Shown: positions 27,095 to 35,788 of the stretch, piece by piece
How the letters are laid out: each line of letters starts with the position of its first letter
Numbering within the stretch: position 1 is the stretch's first letter
The notes under the pieces: generated by a model
What the model was told of the DNA's origin: nothing
Seen by the model: the letters and a program-made list of their open reading frames with translations, nothing else
Databases searched by the model: none
Source of the DNA: Rhodocytophaga aerolata
GTDB taxonomy: Bacteria; Bacteroidota; Bacteroidia; Cytophagales; 172606-1
Assembly (NCBI RefSeq): GCF_030503435.1
Contig: NZ_JAUKPO010000005.1
Location: 1 to 64,000 of the forward strand
Length of the DNA: 64,000 nucleotides
Direction: 5' to 3'
Position numbers and translations under genes: made by a program

Positions 27095-29287
27095 TTAGGT
27101 GCCTAACTCGAGTTGGTTTTTTACCAGTTGAAAGTAAGCCCCCCGTTGCGAGGCCAGTTCTGAATGGGTGCCCTGTTCAATAATCTGTCCTTTATCCAAC
27201 ACAATAATCTGGTCGGCATGTACGACGGTACTCAGGCGGTGAGCCACCACTACCACGGTTTTTCCTTCCAGAAATCCTTTCAGGTTTTCCATAATCCGGC
27301 GTTCATTGTTGGCATCCAGGGCATTGGTAGCTTCATCGAAAAACAGGTAATCCGGATTTTTGTAAACGGCCCTGGCAATGAGGATGCGCTGCCTTTGTCC
27401 CTGGCTCAGTGCTAGTCCTTCCTGCCCAATCTTAGTAGTATAATTCAAGGCCAGAGATTCAATATACTCCTGCATATTAGCTACTTTCACTGCATATACT
27501 AGCCGTTCCCGGTCTATGTATTCATCGCCAACAGCTATATTGCGGGCAATGGTATCGGAGAAAATATAGCCATCCTGCATAACCGCTCCGCAGCGTTCCC
27601 GCCAGTGGCGGTTGCTGAAATGAGAGAAGCCCATTCCTCCCAGGCGGATCTCCCCTTGAGTAGGCTCGTAAAATTTCAACAAAAGCTTCAGGAGGGTAGT
27701 TTTTCCGCTTCCACTGGCTCCAACAATAGCGGTAACTTTGCCTTGTGGAATCGTTAATGAAATGGCATGCAGTACACTGCCCGTATGGGCGCCTTCATAT
27801 CGGAAACTCACATTTTTTAAGGCCAGTGACCCATCTTCCGGAAATAGAATTACTTTTTGTTCGTTACTGGCTTCTTCATTCTTTTTCTGATGTATTTCGC
27901 CCAGGCGTTCCAGGCTGATGCGGGCATCCTGAAAGTTGCGGATAAATCCGATCATTTCGTTGATGGGTGCATTTAACTGGCCAATAATTGATTGTACGGC
28001 CAGCATCATGCCCAGAGTAATTTCTCCTTCCATAACGCCTTTGGCCGCCATGTAGGTAATAAAAATATTTTTGGCTTCATTAATAAAAACCGAGCCGCTT
28101 TGCTGATACTGGTTAAGGGTCAGCGTACGGATATTCACCTTGAACAATTTAGCCTGTATCCGTTCCCATTCCCAGCGTTTCTGCCGTTCGCAATTTTGAA
28201 GCTTTATTTCCTGCATGCCGGTAATCAGTTGAATCAGATTGCTCTGGTTGGCTGCCATCTGGTCGAAAATCTTAAAGTCCAGTGCCCGGCGCCTTTTCAT
28301 AAACAGCAGAATCCAGGCCGCATACAGGAGACTTCCCAACAGGAATACACCAAAGATAGACAGATCATAATACACCAGTACTAATCCGAAAATGAGCAAG
28401 TTTACCAGAGAGAACACTACAGTCAGCGTGGAGGAAGTAAGGAAGGTTTCGATGCGTCTGTGGTCGCCAATCCGCTGCAGCAGGTCGCCGGTCATTTTGG
28501 TATCGAAAAAGCCCAGCGGCAACTTCATCAGCTTGATTAAAAAATCAGATAAGATGGAAATATTAATCCGCGTGCCTATATGCAGCAGAATCCAGCTCCG
28601 GATCATTTCCACGGCTGTACGGCTAAAAAAAAGTAGTAACTGGCCTGCCAGAATCAGGTTTACAAAAGAGATATTCTGCTGATGGATGCCAACATCTACG
28701 ATGGACTGGGTTAGCAGTGGAAAAAGCAGTTGCAGGAAACTACCAGCCAGCATGCCCATAAAAAGCTGAACCATAAACCGACGGTAAGGCTTCAAATAGC
28801 CTACTATAAAGGTAAAGCTTTGGGGCCGGCTAGCCTCTTCATCGTCTGTGGAATAAAAAGCAGGCGTTGTTTCCAGCAGCAGAACAATGCCTGCTTGTGT
28901 ATCTTTAGACTGCCCATGCAACCATCCTTCCAGAAATTCCTGGCGGCTATAGCGGATCAGTCCGTGGCCCGGATCGGCTACCTGTACTTCGTTGTTAGCA
29001 AACCCATATACTACGACAAAATGCCGCTGGCGCCAGTGAGCAATAAAAGGAAGGGGTGCTTCCTGTTTCAGCTTCTCAAAGGGTATTTTGGCCATTAGTG
29101 TCCGGAAGCCGATTGCTTCGGCAGCGTCACTAAGCCCCAGTAGCGATACACCTTCTCTGGTAATATAGCTTTTTTGCCGCAGTGTTTGCAGCGAGTAAGT
29201 TTTGCCATAATAGTTGGCCACCATCCGCAAACAGGTGGGCCCGCAATCCATAGCATCCAGCTGCTGGTAAAATGGGAAGCGTTTCAT
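27095..29287 (-). CDS. C39-peptidase ABC exporter (bacteriocin type)
   Basis: A 730-residue transporter that cleaves and exports. Residues 1-130 are a C39 peptidase with QLDAMDCGPTC (catalytic Cys15), the RHFVVVYG His89 and VADPGHG Asp105. About five or six membrane helices follow (150-440), then the ATPase with GASGSGKTT (Walker A), LSQGQRQRI (signature), YLFFDEATNALD (Walker B) and VVVAHRLSTV (H loop). C39 domains cut after a Gly-Gly pair, and all three precursors upstream carry exactly such a leader end. The HlyD protein of the same operon is the expected partner. Confidence 0.95.
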   Translation of the reverse strand: MKRFPFYQQLDAMDCGPTCLRMVANYYGKTYSLQTLRQKSYITREGVSLLGLSDAAEAIGFRTLMAKIPFEKLKQEAPLPFIAHWRQRHFVVVYGFANNEVQVADPGHGLIRYSRQEFLEGWLHGQSKDTQAGIVLLLETTPAFYSTDDEEASRPQSFTFIVGYLKPYRRFMVQLFMGMLAGSFLQLLFPLLTQSIVDVGIHQQNISFVNLILAGQLLLFFSRTAVEMIRSWILLHIGTRINISILSDFLIKLMKLPLGFFDTKMTGDLLQRIGDHRRIETFLTSSTLTVVFSLVNLLIFGLVLVYYDLSIFGVFLLGSLLYAAWILLFMKRRRALDFKIFDQMAANQSNLIQLITGMQEIKLQNCERQKRWEWERIQAKLFKVNIRTLTLNQYQQSGSVFINEAKNIFITYMAAKGVMEGEITLGMMLAVQSIIGQLNAPINEMIGFIRNFQDARISLERLGEIHQKKNEEASNEQKVILFPEDGSLALKNVSFRYEGAHTGSVLHAISLTIPQGKVTAIVGASGSGKTTLLKLLLKFYEPTQGEIRLGGMGFSHFSNRHWRERCGAVMQDGYIFSDTIARNIAVGDEYIDRERLVYAVKVANMQEYIESLALNYTTKIGQEGLALSQGQRQRILIARAVYKNPDYLFFDEATNALDANNERRIMENLKGFLEGKTVVVVAHRLSTVVHADQIIVLDKGQIIEQGTHSELASQRGAYFQLVKNQLELGT

Positions 29288-29357
29288 TAGCTAAGTAACT
29301 CTTGGTGGTTTTACAGGGTGCAAGAAAAAATAGTGCCGCTGGAAGCAGATTAACAGT

Positions 29358-29624
29358 TTACTGGATAGTTAACCCGTCAAAGTCAAAAGGGCAACTGATA
29401 GCCGACGGACAGGCATCCAGGAATGATCCGCAATTATTCAATGTCCGGATGGGACATAAGGCAAGTGTCTGGATGGGATAACAGGCAATCAGGGCTGAAC
29501 GGCACCCATCAATATAGGAAGCCGGAAGTAATCCTCCATGAATGGTTGTATCTCCTTTTTCCTCGAAAGAGGTGACAAAACTCTGTATATTGAGTTCAGC
29601 AAGTTTTAATTTTTTGTGTTTCAT
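29358..29624 (-). CDS. Lanthipeptide precursor 1 (six-Cys core)
   Basis: The start is the ATG at 29624 (MKHKKLKLAELNIQSFVTSF), set by alignment with the two sister genes; a Met 51 bp upstream gives an unrelated extension. It encodes 88 residues. The leader is 31 residues and ends in HGG, a C39 site. The 57-residue core has six Cys, each preceded by a Ser or Thr three to five positions before it (SYIDGC, SALIAC, TLALC, TLNNC, SFLDAC, SAISC). This regular spacing suggests up to six rings. It is nearest the exporter, the last of the three precursors in the transcript. The family matches pinensin-like Bacteroidota lanthipeptides. Confidence 0.85.
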   Translation of the reverse strand: MKHKKLKLAELNIQSFVTSFEEKGDTTIHGGLLPASYIDGCRSALIACYPIQTLALCPIRTLNNCGSFLDACPSAISCPFDFDGLTIQ

Positions 29625-29766
29625 GGCTGTATATGGGCAACAAAGATATAAAATACAGATAGAGGAAGCTGGCATTACCTGAACATGCAGGCAACACCAG
29701 CTGGTTACCAGTCTGGAAAATAGGGAGGGGTTTGTGAGACTGGGATTACTACTTACCGCTAGGAGA

Positions 29767-30003
29767 TCAGTATACGATAGGTGGCTGATAAATAGTATCT
29801 AGGGCTCCGCAATGATGGGTACATACGCATTGCGTTTTTGCAAAAATATCCGGATTGACCAGTATAGGGTTTATGTCTGGGGTTGGTCCCCCATAAAGAT
29901 ATAACCCACCATTTATTTCGGCTGTCTGATTCTGCTCTCTGGCAAAGTCAGTAACAAAGCTCTGTACGTTGAGCTCCTCTAATGTTAATTTTTGATTTTT
30001 CAT
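29767..30003 (-). CDS. Lanthipeptide precursor 2 (three-Cys core)
   Basis: A 78-residue peptide whose 33-residue leader (MKNQKLTLEELNVQSFVTDF... ending EINGG) is nearly the same as that of precursor 3. The core is 45 residues with three Cys clustered in TQCVCTHHCG and four Thr, and it is rich in Pro and Ile. A second Gly-Gly pair (LYLYGG, residues 38-39) follows six residues after the first; the first is favoured because it lines up with the sister peptides. Possible rings use Thr before each Cys (TQC, THHC). The start shares the acagccATG context with precursor 1. Confidence 0.85.
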   Translation of the reverse strand: MKNQKLTLEELNVQSFVTDFAREQNQTAEINGGLYLYGGPTPDINPILVNPDIFAKTQCVCTHHCGALDTIYQPPIVY

Positions 30004-30118
30004 GGCTGTTAGCTATTTTGTATGTTCGTTCCCCTTAAAGAATTAAGGAAAATTAGCCAGGTGTACTACCCTCCAACTTGGTAGGCGAACAGTAATACAC
30101 CTTGCCTGTTAGTGCTCC

Positions 30119-30364
30119 TTAATAATGAACTCCAAAGTCCTGCACACTGGTAAAATCGAAGTTATCGGTTGGACAACCGGCCCAGGACTGTGTTTTGATA
30201 ATAACGTCAGGGATTTCGTAATAGCAGACGACTGTATTTTTAAGACAATACACCGCATTCGTTGCTCCCCCGTGTACTTCCTGGGTTTGATCTTGTGTTT
30301 TCGCAAAGTCAGTGACAAAACTTTGAACTTTCAGCTCATCGAGTTTTAATTTTTGATTTTTCAT
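30119..30364 (-). CDS. Lanthipeptide precursor 3 (first in operon)
   Basis: The start is the ATG at 30364 (MKNQKLKLDELKVQSFVTDF); a Met 54 bp further upstream would add an unrelated extension. It encodes 81 residues. The leader has 33 residues ending EVHGG. The 48-residue core contains three Cys, each with an N-terminal Thr/Ser partner (TNAVYC, TVVC, SWAGC), then a Cys-free tail with acidic and aromatic residues (DNFDFTSVQDFG). Three further Ser/Thr in the tail could be dehydrated without forming rings. It is the first gene after the 549-bp promoter region, so likely the most strongly transcribed. Confidence 0.85.
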   Translation of the reverse strand: MKNQKLKLDELKVQSFVTDFAKTQDQTQEVHGGATNAVYCLKNTVVCYYEIPDVIIKTQSWAGCPTDNFDFTSVQDFGVHY

Positions 30365-30913
30365 GATTCGTTTGTTTAAAAGAAAAGTTGAACATACCAT
30401 AAATTCCATTTCGTGCACGGTATATAGTTGAATTACAGGTATCTAAGAAATGGCAGGTTTCACCTATTTGTTAAGGTGATTGGTGTTAAGGAATTTGCCT
30501 AGCCATAGTAAAAGGGAATAGAAACAGGTTATTGTTTACCCTTTTTCAGGAGTAGATTCCAAAAAAAGGGAAAAGTCAACCAGGGAAAATCCTAAAATTT
30601 TTAAAATAAAATAATCTCTCATACCTGTTGACCTTTGGAAACTTCACCTATGTATGCAGATAAAAAGCCTGGGCAAAAGGAAAATCTGCTATAGTAAACG
30701 TATGTAACGGATGGTAAGAAAGCTAATTTGTAAATTTTCTAGTAATTACAAGAAATTCAGTATTGATTTACGTGTATAAACCGCTTACCTTTATACAGTT
30801 AACGTAGGTTACATGCGAACTGTACCGGATACTTTTCGCAGACACCACCAGATTGTTTTTGCGCATTCTTTCTGTTAGTATATATCAGTAACAAACCACC
30901 TAAATACCTTTTT
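30365..30913. other. Promoter region between lanthipeptide operon and 325-residue gene
   Basis: This 549-bp gap lies between the first lanthipeptide precursor (minus) and the plus-strand gene at 30914, so it should hold the promoters for both. It is AT-rich, with a purine-rich patch at 30550-30600 and no open frame of note. The only candidate promoter I could mark is on the plus strand at 30628. Confidence 0.4.
30628..30656 (+). promoter_or_regulatory. Possible Bacteroidota-type promoter
   Basis: TTG at 30628-30630 is followed after 18 bases by TATGTATG (30649-30656), one mismatch from the Bacteroidota -7 consensus TAnnTTTG; the spacing is normal. It is 258 bp from the ATG of the next gene, so it would give a long leader. 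The pattern is short and may be chance. Confidence 0.25.
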
Positions 30914-31891
30914 ATGAATACTACAGTTGCTACTCCTACTACTACTCATGACCATCATACGCCAGGCAAAGACCCCATTATTGAGGAAGGTCCCTTATGT
31001 GTGGGATATAAAATTGAGTACACCAGTGAATTCCGCAATGTCAGTGGAGAATCCGTTTTTTATGCAAATGGCAAAGAGCCGTATTTAATTAGCCCAGTAA
31101 TCAGGCCCAGGCTACGTATTCCGCATATTAAAGTAAGAGGTTGTTTTTCAGCCTATCCGTTGGGGTTAGATATTAATCAGCACACGGGTGAAATAAATAT
31201 TAATGCCAGTAATAGTGGTGTGCGGTATACAGTCGAATTTGCCCCCCATGGCAAAAATTGTGTTGCCCGCACACATCTGGTTATTGGGGGTATTGCGTAT
31301 GAAGGAGGTATTTTTTCCCTTTCCAATCCGCAGGAATATATTTGCCGTCCCTTGTTTTATGGAGACAGAACCAATAGTGAGGAAGTGCCTTCCAGGAAAA
31401 TCCCTTCCGGCCGATTCGGCTTTATTCCTGATAATCAAAAACCCACTGGCGACTTAACCGGGCTCCTTATTGACCCACAAACTGGAGAGATTAATATAGG
31501 CGAAACGGTAAAAAACGGTGGTTTGGGCTTCCGGCGCGGAAACGGCCTACCTGAGAATGGCTCCTGCAAAGAATTCAGTGTATATTACCAACTAGACCTG
31601 GGTGACTCCAATAAGAATACGCTGCAAAAAACATCTGTCCATGTTCATTTTTTCGACACTACAGATCAGATTCCGGAAGATTTACTGAAACGGCTGAAAT
31701 TTCAGCAATTTTTTATTCGCCGGAATACAGCTGCTTTACCCCTGCTTTTGGGAATGTCCCTGTCTAGCTGGGCTGATTCTCCCTGGACAGCTCTTGGTGC
31801 CCTGGTTTTAACTTTATCTACCATGCTGTGGGCTAATGTGAGTGGAAAGACGACGTCCAGCCGTCCACCAGAGATTATTATTACCACCTAA
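30914..31891 (+). CDS. Unrecognised protein with two internal TGEI repeats and C-terminal helix
   Basis: A 325-residue protein I cannot assign. It starts with a Thr/His-rich stretch (TTVATPTTTHDHHTPGKD). Two copies of an Ig-like strand motif occur about 85-90 residues apart: YPLGLDINQHTGEININ (near 75) and LTGLLIDPQTGEINIG (near 185). This (GL.ID..TGEI) is the signature of putative Ig-like/cadherin-like domains. A C-terminal hydrophobic region (SPWTALGALVLTLSTMLWA) suggests tail anchoring. There is no N-terminal signal peptide. It diverges from the lanthipeptide operon, but a link in function is not shown. Confidence 0.6.
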   Translation: MNTTVATPTTTHDHHTPGKDPIIEEGPLCVGYKIEYTSEFRNVSGESVFYANGKEPYLISPVIRPRLRIPHIKVRGCFSAYPLGLDINQHTGEININASNSGVRYTVEFAPHGKNCVARTHLVIGGIAYEGGIFSLSNPQEYICRPLFYGDRTNSEEVPSRKIPSGRFGFIPDNQKPTGDLTGLLIDPQTGEINIGETVKNGGLGFRRGNGLPENGSCKEFSVYYQLDLGDSNKNTLQKTSVHVHFFDTTDQIPEDLLKRLKFQQFFIRRNTAALPLLLGMSLSSWADSPWTALGALVLTLSTMLWANVSGKTTSSRPPEIIITT

Positions 31892-31899
31892 ACTAGTTG

Positions 31900-31933
31900 T
31901 AGCCGGAGATAAGCTCAAGTTTATCTCCGGCTA
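31900..31933 (+). terminator. Hairpin terminator
   Basis: A perfect 13-bp stem (tagccggagataa/ttatctccggcta) around an 8-base loop, 9 bases after the stop of the 325-residue gene. No T run follows. Confidence 0.7.
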
Positions 31934-32064
31934 ATGCTACCTGTTTTCATCTCATCATGGTTCATTATTGCAGCAAACATAATCCTCCTTCGCAGGGATT
32001 CTTCCCTCATTGAATATTTACTATTCAGATTTACGCTCTCCAAACCAGCTAAACGTTCCATCAT

Positions 32065-34914
32065 ATGGTACAGGTAAAAAAAATAGGTTTAGTCCTCATT
32101 ACATTATGTCTGGTATCTTCACAAGCTTTTTCTCAAGCGAAAGGCAGTTCTTCCGCTCAAGCGGATAAATTATATATAGAAGGCGAACAATTATATGATA
32201 ATTATCAGGATAGTTTAGCTCTAGTTAAATTTTCTGAAGCCAGAAAAGTGTACCTGGAAAACCAACTGATTTCTCCAAAGTTAGCGGATGCCTGTTATCT
32301 CATGGGCGTCATTTACCAGACAACTCAACAATTTACAGAGGCTATCAGTGCCTATAAAGAATCTATTGAGTACAATCAGCAACTAAACCCAGGCACCGAT
32401 TCACTTTTTTTTGAGACATATGTGCTAATTGGAACCTGCTTTAACATACTAAATCACTATGATTCTGCGTATGGATATTACAAAAAAGCAGAAACCCTTC
32501 TAGTCCGCTACCCTCAACTACCCCGCGACCATAAAATGCGTTTCTACAGTGATATGGGAAGTTTATACCATCTAGTTGGAAATTATGTTCAGTCTATTAA
32601 TTACTTTGAGAAAGCACTCTCCATCTTAAATCAACCTTTACAAGCTTCCGATCAACCAGATCCCGATAGTACCGTACGGTATGTGAGGTATACCAATAAT
32701 ATTGCTAGTTCATTAAATAAATTAGGCAGGCATCCGGAAGCCATCCATACATTAAAAAATCTGATCAAGTATAATATTCAGGTAAATGACCTTTTTCAGC
32801 ATATAGCTTCTTTATATCTATACCTGGAAAAACCAGATAGCGCTAAACTATATCTGGATAAAATTAATCTGGCTGCTGTATCTCCCAGTGCTACCATCAA
32901 TTATCATAATAGCATGGGTACCGTATTTACACTAACTCAACATGCTAAAGAAGCAATAACTGCTTTTGAAAAAGCCAGGCAGCTTAGTTTAGCTAACTTT
33001 GGCAAAAAAATTGACAGGCTGGCACTTGCCTATATGGGTAAAGCAAAAGCGTATGAATTGCAGAAAAAATACCCTGAAGCTCTAGCCCAGTATCAGCTAG
33101 CCATTCAATCGCTGCATTTTGATTTTAACTCTGCAGATATTTATCAGAATCCAACAGATGTAAGCCATGCCGCTTCTCCCCTGCTATTGTTTAAAACTCT
33201 TCAGCAGAAGGCCCATGCATTCCGGCAATATTTTACAGAAACTAAGAAAATAACTAACCTGGATGCTTCCCTGCAAACCTATCAATTAGCCTTTGAGCTG
33301 GCTAACCGCATCCGCAAAAGTTATGACTCGGATGAAGCCAAGCTGTTTTTTACTAATACGGTAGCACCTGTGTATGAAGAGGCCGTCAGCACAGCCTATC
33401 AGCTTTATACGCAAACCGGAAAAAAATCCTACCTGGAGTCGGCTTTCGCCTTGGCTGAACAAAGCAAAGCTGCTGTACTGGCCGAGAGTTTACGCGAACT
33501 GGAGATTAAACAAGTGCCAGGTATACCGGAAGCATTGCTCCGCAAAGAAAAAGAACTGAAGCTCAATATTAGTGCATTAAACATCCGGATGGTAGAAACA
33601 ACCGACAGTGCAAGTAAAGAACAGTACCGTAACCGTTTGCGGGACAATGAGATTGAACTGGCCAAAACCCTTAAAGAATTTGAGAGCAACAAACAATACT
33701 ATCAACTGAAATACGACACCAGCTCGGTACATATAAGCCAGCTGCAAACTATGCTGGACAGTGAAACAGCCTTAGTTGAGTACTTTGTGGGCAAACAACA
33801 CGTATACGTTTTTGTAGTTACCCAGGAAAATTTTCATGTAAAACAAATTCCTTTAGCCACCACTTTTAAGCAAGACTGGCAGGCACTGTACCAGAATTTG
33901 TATGAGGCAAAGGCAGGTTCCCGCTATAAAGGCGATGCCCCGGCCCACCGTTTATTTACCCAGGTATTTCTGCCCATCAAAGAATTAGTAGCCGGAAACG
34001 AACGGCTAATTCTTATACCCGACAAAGAACTTTCCTACCTACCTTTTGAAGCATTAGCCATGGATGAAAAAGCTAGCCAGTATCTCATTCATGACTATTC
34101 TATCAGCTATGCGTATTCCGGTAAACTGTTACAGAATGCTTCTCAACAAGCTTCTCCTCCGGCAGAGCTTTCTATTTTGTCTATGGCACCTTTTGTAATG
34201 GAAAATACGTATGGGCAAAGTTTGCTGCGGGGCGATGTGTTAGATCCGCTGTATGCCTCGCGTAAGGAAGTACAGCAAGTGGGTGGGCAGGTGTATCTGG
34301 AAAAAGCGGCTACCAAAGAAGAATTTCTGCGGCAAGCAGCCAAGTATGATATTATTCACCTGGCAACCCATGCCAAAGCCGACAACCAGGACCCCCTCCA
34401 TTCATTTATTGCCTTTTATCCGCATACCGATTCTTTGTCCAGCTACCGGCTGTATGCACAGGAATTATACAACCTGCATCTGAATAAGCTTAAACTCATT
34501 GTACTTAGTGCCTGCGAAACAAACTCTGGAAAGTTGATCCAGGGCGAAGGTGTCATGAGCCTGGCTAGGGCATTTGCCTACGCCGGTTGCCCCAGCATCG
34601 TTACTACGTTATGGAAAGCTGAAGACAAAACCACCGCCGATATTAGTGTACGAATGCACCAGTACTTGAAAGAAGGTAAACCTAAAGATGAAGCCTTATG
34701 CCTGGCCAAACTGGATTATATCAACGGGCAGACACATGCCAGCAGGCGTTCACCAGTATACTGGGCTAATTTTATATTCATTGGCGATCACACAGCACTA
34801 TACAAAGATACCTCTTATCCCTGGTGGCTGCTCAGCAGCCTGATAGCTGGTATGCTGGCCGTGGCCCTATGGGTCTACGTCAAATACCGCACTCCCCGAA
34901 AAGCTTTACAATGA
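32065..34914 (+). CDS. TPR-CHAT protein, candidate periplasmic protease
   Basis: A 949-residue protein. It has a signal peptide (MVQVKKIGLVLITLCLVSSQAFSQA), then about nine tetratricopeptide repeats (residues 30-420), a linker, a coiled coil near 490-545 and a CHAT domain (about 640-905). The catalytic pair of this caspase-like family is His769 (IIHLATHAK) and Cys817 (VLSACETNSG). A helix at 919-940 (WWLLSSLIAGMLAVALWVYV) anchors the C-terminus. By this topology the TPR and CHAT parts sit in the periplasm. It lies just before a sigma factor and an anti-sigma-like TPR protein, the reason to think of it as a signalling protease. Confidence 0.88.
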   Translation: MVQVKKIGLVLITLCLVSSQAFSQAKGSSSAQADKLYIEGEQLYDNYQDSLALVKFSEARKVYLENQLISPKLADACYLMGVIYQTTQQFTEAISAYKESIEYNQQLNPGTDSLFFETYVLIGTCFNILNHYDSAYGYYKKAETLLVRYPQLPRDHKMRFYSDMGSLYHLVGNYVQSINYFEKALSILNQPLQASDQPDPDSTVRYVRYTNNIASSLNKLGRHPEAIHTLKNLIKYNIQVNDLFQHIASLYLYLEKPDSAKLYLDKINLAAVSPSATINYHNSMGTVFTLTQHAKEAITAFEKARQLSLANFGKKIDRLALAYMGKAKAYELQKKYPEALAQYQLAIQSLHFDFNSADIYQNPTDVSHAASPLLLFKTLQQKAHAFRQYFTETKKITNLDASLQTYQLAFELANRIRKSYDSDEAKLFFTNTVAPVYEEAVSTAYQLYTQTGKKSYLESAFALAEQSKAAVLAESLRELEIKQVPGIPEALLRKEKELKLNISALNIRMVETTDSASKEQYRNRLRDNEIELAKTLKEFESNKQYYQLKYDTSSVHISQLQTMLDSETALVEYFVGKQHVYVFVVTQENFHVKQIPLATTFKQDWQALYQNLYEAKAGSRYKGDAPAHRLFTQVFLPIKELVAGNERLILIPDKELSYLPFEALAMDEKASQYLIHDYSISYAYSGKLLQNASQQASPPAELSILSMAPFVMENTYGQSLLRGDVLDPLYASRKEVQQVGGQVYLEKAATKEEFLRQAAKYDIIHLATHAKADNQDPLHSFIAFYPHTDSLSSYRLYAQELYNLHLNKLKLIVLSACETNSGKLIQGEGVMSLARAFAYAGCPSIVTTLWKAEDKTTADISVRMHQYLKEGKPKDEALCLAKLDYINGQTHASRRSPVYWANFIFIGDHTALYKDTSYPWWLLSSLIAGMLAVALWVYVKYRTPRKALQ

Positions 34915-35029
34915 AGAATGGTGAATGACTACTGATTACAACAGGGTAGTCATTATTCATTCGTCCATACTCAATAATATTATTTGCTCCGCTAGCCAGT
35001 TGACATTTAAGGCTTTTGGTCATATATTG

Positions 35030-35674
35030 ATGGATGACAGCAGGAAATACCTGCACTTGGGCATGGAAACCACATTCCGCATGATTAACAAACCACCGCT
35101 TTCCAAAGCGACTAAAAAATTCCTGACGGAAGATGAGCTTTTAGCAGCGTTAAAAGATCATAATGAGCAGGCGGTAAGTCATTTGTATCAGACCTACTGG
35201 CCTATGATCCTGCAAATGGTAAAAACCAATAATGGAAGCTCTGCTGAAGCACAAGATTTGTATCAGGAAAGCATACTGGATTTTCTGGAGAAAGTCTGGA
35301 ATGAGAAATTTGTGCTTACCTGTAAAATAGGCACCTTTATCTATTCCATCTGCCGGAACAAATGGCTATATATTCTGAAGGGAAAACACCGGTTCGTGGA
35401 TATTCATGAGCATATCCAGCTGGGCGATATGCCCCAAGAAGAGGCAGACGAGATACCCCTGCCAGACGGAGACCAGATTTTACAAGCTATTGCCGCCCTG
35501 GGAGAGCCCTGCCGGAGTTTGCTAATTGGCTTTTACTATGAAAAAGCCAGTATGGAACAACTGGCAGCCAGGTTCAATTACCGGAGTATGCAAGTGGCCA
35601 AACAGCAAAAATACCGGTGCAAAGACCGGTTAAAAAATAGTTTGCTCGGCTGGTTTAACACGCATACCACATAG
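35030..35674 (+). CDS. ECF-type RNA polymerase sigma factor
   Basis: The protein has about 214 residues from the ATG at 35030; alternatives are ATG 35063 and ATG 35081 (MINKPPLSKATKKF), the latter nearest to the family start. Further upstream the frame overlaps a hairpin and does not resemble coding sequence. Region 2 is visible as LTEDELLAALKDHNEQAVSHLYQTYW and YQESILDFLEKVWN, and region 4 as CRSLLIGFYYEKASMEQLAARFNYRSMQVAKQQKYRCKDRLKN. The recognition helix resembles the Bacteroidota sigma group with KxQKYxCxxxL. It follows the CHAT gene and precedes the anti-sigma-like protein. Confidence 0.85.
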   Translation: MDDSRKYLHLGMETTFRMINKPPLSKATKKFLTEDELLAALKDHNEQAVSHLYQTYWPMILQMVKTNNGSSAEAQDLYQESILDFLEKVWNEKFVLTCKIGTFIYSICRNKWLYILKGKHRFVDIHEHIQLGDMPQEEADEIPLPDGDQILQAIAALGEPCRSLLIGFYYEKASMEQLAARFNYRSMQVAKQQKYRCKDRLKNSLLGWFNTHTT

Positions 35675-35788
35675 AATAACCGTTGTAGAAAAGCAGGCTG
35701 CAGTTTTTGTTATATCAAATTCTGGAAAATGGTTTTATACCCTAGCGCTTCATCCAATATCATTACCTGGCATTAATTAATACGACCC

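Noticed and set aside
29767-30003. Second Gly-Gly pair in precursor 2 as the cleavage site
   Set aside because: The first pair lines up with those of the sister peptides in distance from QSFVT; the second would remove six residues of the core.
32065-34914. CHAT protein as part of a CRISPR type III-E system
   Set aside because: No CRISPR array, gRAMP or Csx30-like gene was found, and the protein has a signal peptide and C-terminal membrane helix.
34915-35029. Upstream Met codons as the start of the sigma factor
   Set aside because: That stretch contains an imperfect hairpin (atgaatggtgaatgac-like arms) and would give an N-terminal extension not seen in ECF sigma factors.
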